39,410 bases of DNA from an uncultured Marinilabiliaceae bacterium (lineage in GTDB: Bacteria > Bacteroidota > Bacteroidia > Bacteroidales > Marinilabiliaceae), in contig CALEUX010000012.1 of NCBI GenBank assembly GCA_937920475.1, forward strand, positions 1-39,410, given 5' to 3'. A program made the position numbers and the translations under genes. The notes beneath the pieces are model-generated. The model did not search any database and was not told the DNA's origin. It saw only the letters and a program-made list of their open reading frames with translations. Shown piece by piece: positions 1-8,817 of this stretch (positions are counted from its first letter, which is position 1; each line of letters begins with the position of its first letter).

Positions 1-148
1 ATCATTATAATCTCTTATGGTATCAAAGAACTATCGTTTCTCTGAGGCGGAAAGTAAGCCGCAAGAAAATAAAACCTTCTGGATTCCTCATGAATTAGAG
101 CATTTAATCATTTCCAAAATTTTTTACCGGACACCAATGATCAGTAAT

Positions 149-1171
149 ATGAAATATTTAATAACAGGAGGATGTGGATTTATTGGCAGCAATTTGGCTG
201 CAGAAGTGTTAAGGCGTGGTGAGGAATTGTTTGTATTTGACAATTTGTGTAGACACGGGAGTTCCTTAAACTTAGAATGGTTGCGCACCAAAGGTCGATT
301 TACATTTTATCCAAATGATATTAGGAACTTGAACGATATAGAAACTGTTATTAAAGATATCAAGCCAGATGTTGTATTTCATTTGGCAGGTCAGGTTGCA
401 ATGACTACCTCAATTGCAAATCCTCGATTAGATTTTGAGGTCAATGTTTTAGGCACCTTTAATTTGCTGGACTCTATAAAAAAGTATTCGCCTGAAAGCA
501 TTATCCTCTATTCCTCTACAAATAAAGTTTATGGAGATTTAATGCAGTTTTCATACGAAGAAACTGAATCCAGATATATTTGCCGTGAATATCCGCAGGG
601 ATTTGATGAAACAATTACATTAGACTTTCATTCGCCTTATGGTTGTTCAAAAGGAGCTGCTGATCAATATCTCTTGGATTATAACCGAATTTTTGGACTT
701 AGGACTGTCGTTTTCAGACATTCCTCTATGTACGGAGGTAATCAACATTCAACATATGATCAAGGATGGGTAGGTTGGTTTATTCAAAAAGCATTGGAGA
801 AAAAAATGGGTAAAGAAAAGGAGCCGTTTACTATTTCCGGGAATGGAAAACAGGTAAGGGATTTATTACATTGCAACGATGTGGTTGATTTGTATTTTAA
901 AGGAATAGAGGTGATAGAACATGCTAAAGGTAAAGCATTTAATGTTGGTGGTGGAATAGAGAATAGCCTTTCCCTTTTAGAACTTTTTAATTTGTTAGAA
1001 GAGATACTTGATGTAAAATTACAATATAATCAGCTCAATTTTAGGGAGAGCGATCAATTGGTTTTTGTGGCTAATTGTTCAAAAGCGAATTCAGTTTTTA
1101 AGTGGTCGGCTGGCGTTAATAAAAACGAGGGAATTATTGACAGTATTAATTGGGCGAAATCTATCGTTTAA
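149..1171 (+). CDS. rfbE: CDP-paratose 2-epimerase (NAD-dependent SDR family)
   Basis: Predicted to interconvert CDP-paratose and CDP-tyvelose, giving a 3,6-dideoxyhexose for O-antigen-type glycans; cytoplasmic. The protein starts with the Rossmann motif GGCGFIGSN and has HLAGQVAMTTS, SSTNKVYG and the catalytic pair in SPYGCSK (Tyr and Lys). FRHSSMYGG and the DQGWVGWF stretch are typical of the RfbE/Tyv branch rather than of UDP-glucose epimerases. The frame is open from an ATG at 17, but the Rossmann fold begins at the ATG at 149. That start gives 340 residues, close to the usual family length; the ATG at 137 is also possible. The 44-residue upstream extension looks noncoding. It is the first complete gene of the polysaccharide locus, and wzx begins two bases after its stop. 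Its 3,6-dideoxy-sugar synthesis partners are not in the window and may lie to the left. Confidence 0.88.
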   Translation: MKYLITGGCGFIGSNLAAEVLRRGEELFVFDNLCRHGSSLNLEWLRTKGRFTFYPNDIRNLNDIETVIKDIKPDVVFHLAGQVAMTTSIANPRLDFEVNVLGTFNLLDSIKKYSPESIILYSSTNKVYGDLMQFSYEETESRYICREYPQGFDETITLDFHSPYGCSKGAADQYLLDYNRIFGLRTVVFRHSSMYGGNQHSTYDQGWVGWFIQKALEKKMGKEKEPFTISGNGKQVRDLLHCNDVVDLYFKGIEVIEHAKGKAFNVGGGIENSLSLLELFNLLEEILDVKLQYNQLNFRESDQLVFVANCSKANSVFKWSAGVNKNEGIIDSINWAKSIV

Positions 1172-1173
1172 AG

Positions 1174-2526
1174 ATGTATTTTTTTAACCTCGGTTTTCCA
1201 TTTTTCAAAAAATGCGGCCTTACAGAAAGGAGTAATCAAGTTCGGAAGAACATTATTGTGTCCTTTGTTCTAAAAGGGTTAAGTATTATTATAGGATTAT
1301 TGCTTGTGCCACTATCCCTTAATTGCTTAAATACAACAAATTTTGGAGTATGGATGACTTTAACTTCAGTTATCGCATGGATAAGTTTTTTTGATGTAGG
1401 CATAGCTAATGGACTACGTAATTTACTGAGTGAGTCATTAGCCTGTAAAAACTATAAGGTGGCCAGGACTTATGTAAGTACTACTTATGCTATTATGTTG
1501 TTGATAGTTGCCGCGTTAATAATTGTTTTTATTATTTTGAATGGCTTTGTAGATTGGACATTGGTTTTTAATGTTACTACTTCAGAAAATGACGATTTTA
1601 AAAAATTAGTGTCTATTGTTTTTATTTTTTTTGGAATTAGGTTTGTCCTAAGTATTATTTCAATTATATATATAGCAGACCAAAGGCCTATGTATGCAGG
1701 GCTATTTGAGGTAATAGGTAATGCGGCTGTTTTGTTTTTGGTTTGGCTGCTGGTTGTTTATAATGCTAGTTCTTTGCTGTTGTTCGGATTTATTTCAGTT
1801 GCACTTCCAGTACTAGTTTTTCTCATTGCAAGCATTATGGCCTTTAGAGGCAGGTATAAATTCCTTTCCCCGTCATTTTCGCAGATTGATTTTTCATGCT
1901 CAGGTTCTTTAGTTGGATTGGGAGTAAAATTCTTTGTGGTTCAAATTGCAGCACTTATAATTTTTCAAACAAGTAGCATTATAATTGCTCAATTATTCTC
2001 ATCTGATGAGGTTGCTAAGTATAATGTTATCTTTAAGTACTTTAACATAGTCACAATGCTATGGGGCATTATGATGACTCCTTTTTGGTCTGCTTTTACT
2101 CAGGCTTATATATTAAAGGATTATGATTGGATAAAGAAGGTTGTAAGGAGGCTTAATATGCTGATGGTATTCTGTGTATTGTTTACAGTTTTGTTAGGAT
2201 TATTATCCAAAAAAGCATTGGATTTGTGGACTTCAGGCAAAATCGCAACGTCAAATGCATTGATTGTTACATTTGTTATATATACGATTTTGAGTGTATG
2301 GAATAACATTTATGCCTATCTTCTTAATGGTATTAATAAAATCAAAGTTCAAATGGCGACTTCGATCTTCGCTTCTATTTTGCATATTCCTATGGCATTT
2401 TTTTTTGTGAGATATTTAAAAATGGGTAGTGAAGGAATCGTATTGTCAATGGCTATTTCATTATCGTTATTTGCTGTTGCAGGCCCAATTCAAACTTATT
2501 ATATATTTAAGAAATGGAAGAGTTGA
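1174..2526 (+). CDS. wzx: Wzx-type polysaccharide repeat-unit flippase
   Basis: Integral inner-membrane protein of about 450 residues, hydrophobic almost throughout, with roughly 12 or more predicted membrane spans. This is the profile of MOP-superfamily (RfbX/Wzx) flippases, which move undecaprenyl-diphosphate-linked oligosaccharides to the periplasmic face. The N-terminal region has a charged RSNQVRKN segment just before the first span, then FGVWMTLTSV and a GIANGLRN segment, both common in this family in Bacteroidota. The ATG at 1174 is preferred because it follows the epimerase stop by two bases. A TTG at 1150 would add eight residues and overlap the epimerase. The 3' end overlaps the next glycosyltransferase by 13 bases, so the genes are probably translationally coupled. 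Substrate specificity cannot be read from the sequence. Confidence 0.85.
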   Translation: MYFFNLGFPFFKKCGLTERSNQVRKNIIVSFVLKGLSIIIGLLLVPLSLNCLNTTNFGVWMTLTSVIAWISFFDVGIANGLRNLLSESLACKNYKVARTYVSTTYAIMLLIVAALIIVFIILNGFVDWTLVFNVTTSENDDFKKLVSIVFIFFGIRFVLSIISIIYIADQRPMYAGLFEVIGNAAVLFLVWLLVVYNASSLLLFGFISVALPVLVFLIASIMAFRGRYKFLSPSFSQIDFSCSGSLVGLGVKFFVVQIAALIIFQTSSIIIAQLFSSDEVAKYNVIFKYFNIVTMLWGIMMTPFWSAFTQAYILKDYDWIKKVVRRLNMLMVFCVLFTVLLGLLSKKALDLWTSGKIATSNALIVTFVIYTILSVWNNIYAYLLNGINKIKVQMATSIFASILHIPMAFFFVRYLKMGSEGIVLSMAISLSLFAVAGPIQTYYIFKKWKS

Positions 2527-3476
2527 AGATCCCATTGGTTAGCATACTAATTCCTGTTTATAACCGGGAAAATTTAATAGAAAGGGCCGTTTTGTCGGCA
2601 TTGAATCAAACGTATCGAAACATAGAAGTAATAGTATGCGATAATTGTAGTACGGATAGAACCTTTTCGAATGTAGCAAAATTAGTAAAGAAGGACGATA
2701 GGATAAAGCTTTTTAAAAATGAGAGGAATCTTGGTCCGGTATTGAATTGGGGTGAGTGCCTTGCAAAAGCATCTGGGGAATATGCCATGTTCTTGTGGTC
2801 AGATGATTATATTAGTGATAAATTTGTAGATAGCACATTAAGTGATTTTAGTTTTGACATTGCTTTTGTGATAGGAAAATCAGTTATTACAAATGGCATA
2901 GAAGTCTTGTATGAATCATATTACCAGCGAAGAAAGGTTTATAACGTAAATGAATACCTTAAATCCGTTTTAGTTAGTAATTGGCATGATTTTCCTGTTT
3001 CACCAGTATGTGCGCTTTTTAGAACAAGTGATTTAAGGCAATCCTTTTTAGTTGATATACCTAATAAAGCAGGTTTAAGTTTTAGTGGATTTGGGGCTGG
3101 TAATGATTTGTATTTCTTTTTGTTAACTGCGAGCAGGTATCGTTTTTTAAAGACCAACAGCAATGCAATTTCTTTTTTATACTCGCACTCTGGTTCTATC
3201 ACTGTCAGTAATAATCTATACAAGTATTATGAGTTGACAAAGCTCTACTTTATTATGCAGCATATGCCTGGGATGGCGACACTGTTTGGCAATAAGCACT
3301 ATTTAAGGCGGCTGCTAAAAATGCGTGAAAACATAGATTCCCACGAGTTTTTGGTGAAGGATGTTTCTATTATTTCCATTTTAAAAATTATATATTGGGG
3401 AATAGGGAGAAAAGTTAAATATTTATATATTAAACTATTGAATTCTATTTTCTCTTTTAAGCGTGATCAGAATTAA
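2514..3476 (+). CDS. family 2 glycosyltransferase (GT-A fold)
   Basis: Cytoplasmic or membrane-associated transferase of 320 residues, predicted to add one sugar from an NDP-sugar to the growing lipid-linked repeat unit. The N-terminus is classic GT2: VSILIPVYNRENLIERAV, then SALNQTYRNIEVIVCDN with CSTDRT, and an acidic WSDDY motif near residue 95 in the place of the metal-binding DxD. The C-terminal third is divergent and gives no donor or acceptor. The ATG at 2514 lies inside the end of wzx (13-base overlap). A 257-base spacer with no recognisable gene follows, so the next gene may have its own promoter. GT2 assignment is firm; the specific linkage is unknown. Confidence 0.87.
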   Translation: MEELKIPLVSILIPVYNRENLIERAVLSALNQTYRNIEVIVCDNCSTDRTFSNVAKLVKKDDRIKLFKNERNLGPVLNWGECLAKASGEYAMFLWSDDYISDKFVDSTLSDFSFDIAFVIGKSVITNGIEVLYESYYQRRKVYNVNEYLKSVLVSNWHDFPVSPVCALFRTSDLRQSFLVDIPNKAGLSFSGFGAGNDLYFFLLTASRYRFLKTNSNAISFLYSHSGSITVSNNLYKYYELTKLYFIMQHMPGMATLFGNKHYLRRLLKMRENIDSHEFLVKDVSIISILKIIYWGIGRKVKYLYIKLLNSIFSFKRDQN

Positions 3477-3733
3477 GAAAGTTATATGACATATGGGTGT
3501 TTTCTAAAGGTAATGCAGATTTGAAAAATGACTTATTAATGTCTTTTATGGTTTTACGAAAAAGATTTGGAGTACTGAGATTACTTTAATTTTAGAATCT
3601 TGATGCAAGGCAAGCATGTCAAATGAGTAATAATACTCTATGTTTAATGTGGAACTAAATGATTACTGATTGTGGTTTTGTTAGTAGAATAAAATTGGTG
3701 GATGTGTTATAAATCTATTGATAGGATTGTTAA

Positions 3734-4531
3734 ATGAATGTTTCCATTATTACTGTTACTTTAAACTGTGAAGAAACAATACAAAGAACCATTGAATCAG
3801 TTCTTTGTCAAACATATAGATCGTTTGAGTATATAATACAAGATGGAGGATCATCGGATAGAACGATTGATATAATTGAGTCTTATGCAGATGTTTTTAA
3901 AGATAGAGGCCTAGCGTTCAGGTGTTATATTGAAAAGGATCAGGGTATTTATGATGCAATGAATAGAGCGGTTTTAAAAGCTTCAGGGGAATGGGTTAAT
4001 TTTATGAATAGTGGCGATCAATTTTATAGCTCAGAAACATTAGCCTTAGTATTTAGTGCATCTATAACACCTAACAGCATGGTTTTATATGGAAACACTA
4101 TTACTGTTTTGCCATGGGGTGAAAAGTTAATCAGAGCCAAGGTTCTAAATGAAATTCGAAATCGAATGATATTTTGTCATCAATCTTCATTTACTCAAAC
4201 CTGTTTATTGAGAAAGTTTCCCTTTGATTTGAAGTATAAGATATGTTCAGATTTTCACTTTTTTCGAAAAGTGTATATTGAGGGAAAAGGATTTCATTAT
4301 TATAATCAAGTAATATCAATATATGATGGAGATGCTGGATTCTCTGCGCAATCATCATTAGATTATTTAAAAGAGGTTGGTTCTATTAGGGAGTTTAGTC
4401 AATTGAGGATAAGCATACAAATTTGGATTAAGAAATTAGAGTTGGTCATTAAAAAGAATCTGAACGAAGGCATTGTTTTGTTTCTTAGAAGGTGTAAGCA
4501 TGATGTTTTGAATTCCAGACTTTTAAGTTAG
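3734..4531 (+). CDS. family 2 glycosyltransferase, WcaE/PglI-like subgroup
   Basis: A 265-residue GT2 enzyme. Visible signatures are VSIITVTLNCEETI at the start, TYRSFEYIIQDGGSSDRT near residue 30, EKDQGIYDAMNRAV near 80 and the metal-site-like NSGDQFY near 105. The QDGGSSDGT plus GIYDAMN combination is typical of the colanic-acid WcaE-like and related Bacteroidota transferases. It probably adds a hexose or amino sugar to the repeat unit. It stands apart from its neighbours by 257 bases upstream and 42 bases downstream, so it may begin a new transcription unit, although no convincing -7 box was found. Donor sugar is unknown. Confidence 0.87.
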   Translation: MNVSIITVTLNCEETIQRTIESVLCQTYRSFEYIIQDGGSSDRTIDIIESYADVFKDRGLAFRCYIEKDQGIYDAMNRAVLKASGEWVNFMNSGDQFYSSETLALVFSASITPNSMVLYGNTITVLPWGEKLIRAKVLNEIRNRMIFCHQSSFTQTCLLRKFPFDLKYKICSDFHFFRKVYIEGKGFHYYNQVISIYDGDAGFSAQSSLDYLKEVGSIREFSQLRISIQIWIKKLELVIKKNLNEGIVLFLRRCKHDVLNSRLLS

Positions 4532-4573
4532 CATGATGCAAATGCATATCATATTTTTTATGACATATAATGT

Positions 4574-5662
4574 ATGAAAAAAATATTGTTTTTTATAGCT
4601 GAGCGAGGGGCGGGTACAGGATCAATGTTTGTACAGCAAGCAATTGCCTTGAGCAGACTGAAGAAAGTTGAATTTTTGTTTATATCAGGAGGAACAGAGA
4701 AAGAACAAGGCCTTTTTAATGATTTAGAAAAGGCAAATGCAAGAAATGTAAAAATTTCAGGATTGGAGTACCACAACGACTTTCAGAGATTGGTTAAAGA
4801 ATTTATAGGTATCGTCCGGAAATTCTCGCCAGAGATAGTACACGTGCAAACAAATTGGCAATTGGCAATTGCCATCGCAGGAAAATTTTTAGGAAATAAC
4901 AAATTCAAGATATTTTATACCGTTCATGGGTTTAGGAACAATAGTGTTGTCAAATCCTTTTTGTTCAGGATGGTTTTGGGTTTTTTTCTTTGGTTGTTTG
5001 TTGAAAAACTAATTGTTTGCTCAAGTTATGTAAAGAAAAAGTTTTCATTCCTGTCGAAAAAAATAAAGATAATCTATCTTGGTGTGGATGATATTTATTT
5101 TGATATTGAAAGGGAAGATGACCAAAAAATCAACAAGGGAGTTTCTATTTTTTACCCTGCTGCTTTTAGGAAAGGTAAGAAACAAGAGTTGTTAATAAAC
5201 ACTGTGGCACGTTTAAGTAAGAAATACAACGATATAACACTCTATTTGCCTGGAGGCGGCGAGAATATTAACCGTTGCAAGGATTTGGCAGAATCATTAG
5301 ATATTGCAGATAAGGTGAAATTTCCAGGCTTTTTATACAAACATGAATTGTTGGGGTTATTACAAAATTGTAATTTAGCAATCATACCTTCTGTTTCTGA
5401 AACATTTGGTCATTGTATTGCAGAGCCGTTTGTTACAGGTAAATGTATTGTGTCACGCTCAGTTGGTATTGCTAACGATGTTATTAAAAGCGGTATCAAT
5501 GGTTATATTTTTGATGATGATGAAGAGTTGTATGCCTTAATTGACATGCTTTTGGCCAATAGAGAAAAGTTAACTCAAATGGGGGATAAAGCTTTCGAAA
5601 ACAGGAATATATTTAAGTGGGATGTTATTGCAGCCGAGTATGAAAAATTCATCATTGGATAA
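4574..5662 (+). CDS. family 4 glycosyltransferase (GT-B fold)
   Basis: A 362-residue GT4 enzyme of the retaining GT-B type. The N-terminal domain opens with MKKILFFIAERGAGTGSM, the glycine-rich acceptor-side loop, and has a VHVQTNWQLAIA segment. The C-terminal nucleotide-sugar domain shows IIPSVSETFGHCIAEPF, which contains the Glu-x7-Glu motif of GT4, followed by NGYIFDDDEEL. It is predicted to transfer a sugar onto the lipid-linked repeat unit. The next gene overlaps its 3' end, suggesting coupled translation. Confidence 0.88.
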   Translation: MKKILFFIAERGAGTGSMFVQQAIALSRLKKVEFLFISGGTEKEQGLFNDLEKANARNVKISGLEYHNDFQRLVKEFIGIVRKFSPEIVHVQTNWQLAIAIAGKFLGNNKFKIFYTVHGFRNNSVVKSFLFRMVLGFFLWLFVEKLIVCSSYVKKKFSFLSKKIKIIYLGVDDIYFDIEREDDQKINKGVSIFYPAAFRKGKKQELLINTVARLSKKYNDITLYLPGGGENINRCKDLAESLDIADKVKFPGFLYKHELLGLLQNCNLAIIPSVSETFGHCIAEPFVTGKCIVSRSVGIANDVIKSGINGYIFDDDEELYALIDMLLANREKLTQMGDKAFENRNIFKWDVIAAEYEKFIIG

Positions 5663-6785
5663 GTTCTTATTTTTGTTACATATTCCCCCGCCTGTCCATG
5701 GTTCTTCAATGGTCGGTTTATCAATTGTAGAAAGCAAGTTGGTAAATGAAAGCTTTGATTGTCGCTTTATCAATGTTTTAGCGTCTAAAAACATCACGGA
5801 AACCGGGCGTTTTTCGCTTAGTAAACTTTGGGGGGCGGTTCGGATATTCATAAAAATATTAAGAGAGCTTGTCTTTGACAGGCCAAAATACGGTTACTTT
5901 GCGTTAACGACAACGGGATTTGCATTTTACCGCGATTTCATTGTTGTGATTTTCATGCGGGTATTCGGCGTTCGCTTAATTTTCCATTTGCACAATAAAG
6001 GCATTTCGCAACGCCATGGCCGTTTCAACAGACGGCTTTATTCCGTTGTATTTAAGAAAGCTAAGGTGATATTGCTCTCCCCTCAGTTATATACAGACAT
6101 TAGCGCGTACGTGGATAAGAAGCAAGTACTCTATTGTGCTAATGGCATAAAGAGATCATTGACAAATGGCTTACCCGTGCCGACCAAAAAAAGTGAGGAA
6201 GCACCGGTTCAGTTTTTGTTTTTGTCAAACCTAATTGAATCGAAAGGTGTATTTGACTTGTTGGAAGCATGTTCGATTTTGAAAAAGCGAGATGTAAAGT
6301 TTTCGTGTGTGTTCATTGGGGGCGAGGGGGATATTGATAAGGCGAGCTTTATGGCTAAATGTAAAGAACTCTCACTGGATTGTAACGAAGTTAAGTATCT
6401 TGGTCGGAAATTTGGGCATGAGAAAGATTTGGCATTTTGCTATGCCGACATCTTTGTATTGCCCACATATTATCACAATGAGTGTTTACCATTGGTATTA
6501 CTGGAGGCTATGCAGTATGGTTTGCCCACAATCAGTTGTCCCGAAGGAGGTATCGCAGATATTGTTCAAGATGGGGTAAACGGATATCTGGTTATGCAAA
6601 GGGATGTGAATTCATTGGCCGATAGAATGGAGGCCTTGATACAAAATAAGAAGTTGCGTGAAATGATGGGTGAGAAAGCGCGTGCGCAATTTGAGAAAAA
6701 ATTCACCTTTGATGTTTTTGAGCGAACTCTTACCGATATACTTAAAGAATTTGTAACGGAGTGTAAGAAAGATGATGAACAATGA
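5640..6785 (+). CDS. family 4 glycosyltransferase (GT-B fold)
   Basis: Second GT4 enzyme of the locus, about 381 residues. The N-terminus carries HIPPPVHGSSMVG, a loop seen in many GT4 proteins of polysaccharide clusters. The C-terminal domain has FLFLSNLIESKGVFDLL, the usual start of the donor domain, then PTYYHNECLPLVLLEAMQYG with the Glu-x7-Glu pair, GGIADIV and NGYLV. The frame is open from an ATG at 5622; the ATG at 5640 is preferred because it sits directly before the first conserved strand, but either is possible. It overlaps the preceding GT4 by 23 bases (or 41) and the following WecG-like gene by 14 bases. Sugar specificity is not deducible. Confidence 0.87.
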   Translation: MKNSSLDKFLFLLHIPPPVHGSSMVGLSIVESKLVNESFDCRFINVLASKNITETGRFSLSKLWGAVRIFIKILRELVFDRPKYGYFALTTTGFAFYRDFIVVIFMRVFGVRLIFHLHNKGISQRHGRFNRRLYSVVFKKAKVILLSPQLYTDISAYVDKKQVLYCANGIKRSLTNGLPVPTKKSEEAPVQFLFLSNLIESKGVFDLLEACSILKKRDVKFSCVFIGGEGDIDKASFMAKCKELSLDCNEVKYLGRKFGHEKDLAFCYADIFVLPTYYHNECLPLVLLEAMQYGLPTISCPEGGIADIVQDGVNGYLVMQRDVNSLADRMEALIQNKKLREMMGEKARAQFEKKFTFDVFERTLTDILKEFVTECKKDDEQ

Positions 6786-7533
6786 AGCGTTAAACACAGA
6801 GAGTTGTTTAGGATATAATATTTTTAGCGGCGCCTTTGATGAAATAGATATTGAACACAAGCATTGTGTTGTCAATACCATCAATGCATACTCTTACGTG
6901 GTGGCCAAAAAGGATCATCTTTTTCGATGTGCTTTACAAAATTCTACTGTTTTAGTCCCTGATGGTTTTCCAATTGTCACAGCAGTTAAAATGTTGAATA
7001 GAAGAAAAATAAATAAAATCGCAGGGGAGGAAGTATTTTATTCATTGATGGCTCGCTGCAATAAGGCAGGTAAAAGAGTATTCTTTTTAGGCGCAAGCGA
7101 AGATACGCTTCTGAAAATATCAGACAGGGCACACATCGACTTCTCAGATGTTACCATCGGGACTTTTTCGCCACCTTTCAAAAGTGAGTTTTCAGACTCG
7201 GATACTCAAGCCATGATAAACAGCATTAATCTGTTTAAGCCCCATGTTTTGTTCGTGGGCATGACCGCTCCCAAACAGGAAAAATGGGTATTTCAAAATT
7301 CACAATATATTGATGCCAACGTCATTTGTTCAATTGGGGCAGTTTTCGATTTTTATTCAGGACGCATCAAAAGGCCTCCACAAATATGGATAGCACTTAA
7401 GTTGGAGTGGCTTGTTCGCTTGCTTAAAGAGCCGGGCCGATTATGGAAGCGTTATTTGGTATATTCACCTCAAATATATATTGATATCCTGAAACATCTC
7501 GTTTTTAAGCCGAGGCGGGGGGCAAAGCTCTAA
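6772..7533 (+). CDS. WecG/TagA/CpsF family glycosyltransferase (GT26)
   Basis: A 253-residue GT26 enzyme. In characterised relatives WecG transfers ManNAcA and TagA transfers ManNAc to a lipid-linked GlcNAc, usually early in polymer synthesis. Conserved blocks are visible in order: NAYSYVVAKKD near residue 38, VPDGFPIV near 62 (catalytic Asp region), RVFFLGAS near 95, FVGMTAPKQEKWV near 162 and GAVFDFYSGRIKRPP near 186. The C-terminal EWLVRLLKEPGRLWKRY tail in this family mediates membrane association. Two adjacent ATG codons (6772 and 6775) could start it. It overlaps the preceding GT4 gene and precedes two multi-span membrane genes. Confidence 0.92.
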   Translation: MMNNEALNTESCLGYNIFSGAFDEIDIEHKHCVVNTINAYSYVVAKKDHLFRCALQNSTVLVPDGFPIVTAVKMLNRRKINKIAGEEVFYSLMARCNKAGKRVFFLGASEDTLLKISDRAHIDFSDVTIGTFSPPFKSEFSDSDTQAMINSINLFKPHVLFVGMTAPKQEKWVFQNSQYIDANVICSIGAVFDFYSGRIKRPPQIWIALKLEWLVRLLKEPGRLWKRYLVYSPQIYIDILKHLVFKPRRGAKL

Positions 7534-7582
7534 ATGCATAATACAAAAACCAGTGATTTTAATATATCGGATACTCGCGGAT

Positions 7583-8752
7583 ATGTTATGGCAAGTAAAG
7601 GCTGTTAGCGTGCTTGTCAACATAATCCTCATAGTTTTTATCATCTCATCTATTCCAAAGGGAAAACTTCGGTTAGGGAAGCGATCCAAATCTATCGTGT
7701 TTTTAGTATTGATGATGATGATTTTGGTGTTTGTCAGCTTTTTGAGAAAAGCTGACATTTCGAGTTTCTCAGTATTTTTTAAGATTACAGGCTCTTTATT
7801 GATTTTCTATTATGGGTTACTTTATAGATCTGATATTTTTTTAGTCCTTAATCGGCTGAGTAGAATTAGTGTTTGGGGGATGTTGTTGTTTTTAGTCTTG
7901 TCATTCTTCGCGTTTTCTTACCAATACTGGGGCGATTCATTCACATTTAAAGGATTATATTATTTTAAAACAGACATGGCGTTAGCCATTGTTGTGTTTA
8001 TCTCATTTATGTTGTTGAATGAAAAGCTGTCAATCTTTTTAAAAATCCTTTTGTTTTTAATTGGGTTGTATCTCATCTTTCTTACAAATGCGAGGGTACA
8101 TATTTTAACTGGCATCTTGGTTTTTGTTATCTATTTTTTCCGCCGACAACTCTTTGTTAATCTTTCACGTAAGCTTATTGTCGCTATGCCGCTGTTTTTA
8201 GGTGTGACATTGTTGTCGCTTATCGCATACAATCAATTAGTGGATTCAAGAGAGGGCAATAATCTGAAGGTAGAATTGACTTCAGACGATTTCTTTTCAG
8301 AGTCCAATTCACAAGGCCGAAGTGTCATTTGGGCAACGTTACTGATGGATTATGCCGAATCAAATGTAGCTGAGAAGTTGTTAGGGAAAAACTTGACCGA
8401 GGATTATGTGATTGTAAACCGATGGACTGGTCGAGATTATGGGGCCCATAGTACATTTTTTTATCTTTTGATTGCAACCGGATTAGTTGGTGTTCTTTTG
8501 TTTGTCGGCATCATGGTAATGTTCTTCAGATGCATTATTTTTTTGACAAAGCTACAGGAGATAAATGGCGATCAATTATTGGCCAAGGAAAAAATACTTT
8601 TTGTGACTTTCTCTCACCTATTGATATTTCTCATCAGCAGTTTGACCAATACTTCAATAGTATTTCAACAACAAACTTGGTTTTTTATGTTTTTTGCCGG
8701 GTATTGCTACAATATTAGATTAAAAGAATTGATCAGGCATGGTTCTGATTAA
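7583..8752 (+). CDS. O-antigen polymerase/ligase-like membrane protein (first of two)
   Basis: Multi-span inner-membrane protein of about 390 residues with roughly ten hydrophobic segments. A larger hydrophilic loop lies near residues 225-290 (EGNNLKVELTSDDFF onward). After it comes GAHSTFFYLLIATGLVGV, which fits the Wzy_C (O-antigen ligase/polymerase) pattern of a conserved His beside a membrane helix with ETG-like residues. RSVIWATLLMDY and LLGKNLTEDY in the loop also fit. It would polymerise undecaprenyl-linked repeat units or transfer polymer to lipid A core. The frame is open from a GTG at 7553, 19 bases after the WecG-like stop; the ATG at 7583 places the first membrane span near the start. 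Polymerase and ligase cannot be told apart by eye. Confidence 0.75.
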   Translation: MLWQVKAVSVLVNIILIVFIISSIPKGKLRLGKRSKSIVFLVLMMMILVFVSFLRKADISSFSVFFKITGSLLIFYYGLLYRSDIFLVLNRLSRISVWGMLLFLVLSFFAFSYQYWGDSFTFKGLYYFKTDMALAIVVFISFMLLNEKLSIFLKILLFLIGLYLIFLTNARVHILTGILVFVIYFFRRQLFVNLSRKLIVAMPLFLGVTLLSLIAYNQLVDSREGNNLKVELTSDDFFSESNSQGRSVIWATLLMDYAESNVAEKLLGKNLTEDYVIVNRWTGRDYGAHSTFFYLLIATGLVGVLLFVGIMVMFFRCIIFLTKLQEINGDQLLAKEKILFVTFSHLLIFLISSLTNTSIVFQQQTWFFMFFAGYCYNIRLKELIRHGSD

Positions 8753-8817
8753 AACCATCATATGGATTATGTAATAACTAAGGCCACCGAGTGTTTGGTT
8801 GGTTACAAACAATTGAT

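Noticed and set aside
17-148. N-terminal extension of the epimerase frame
   Set aside because: The 44 residues have no family similarity; the Rossmann fold starts at the ATG at 149 and gives the normal family length.
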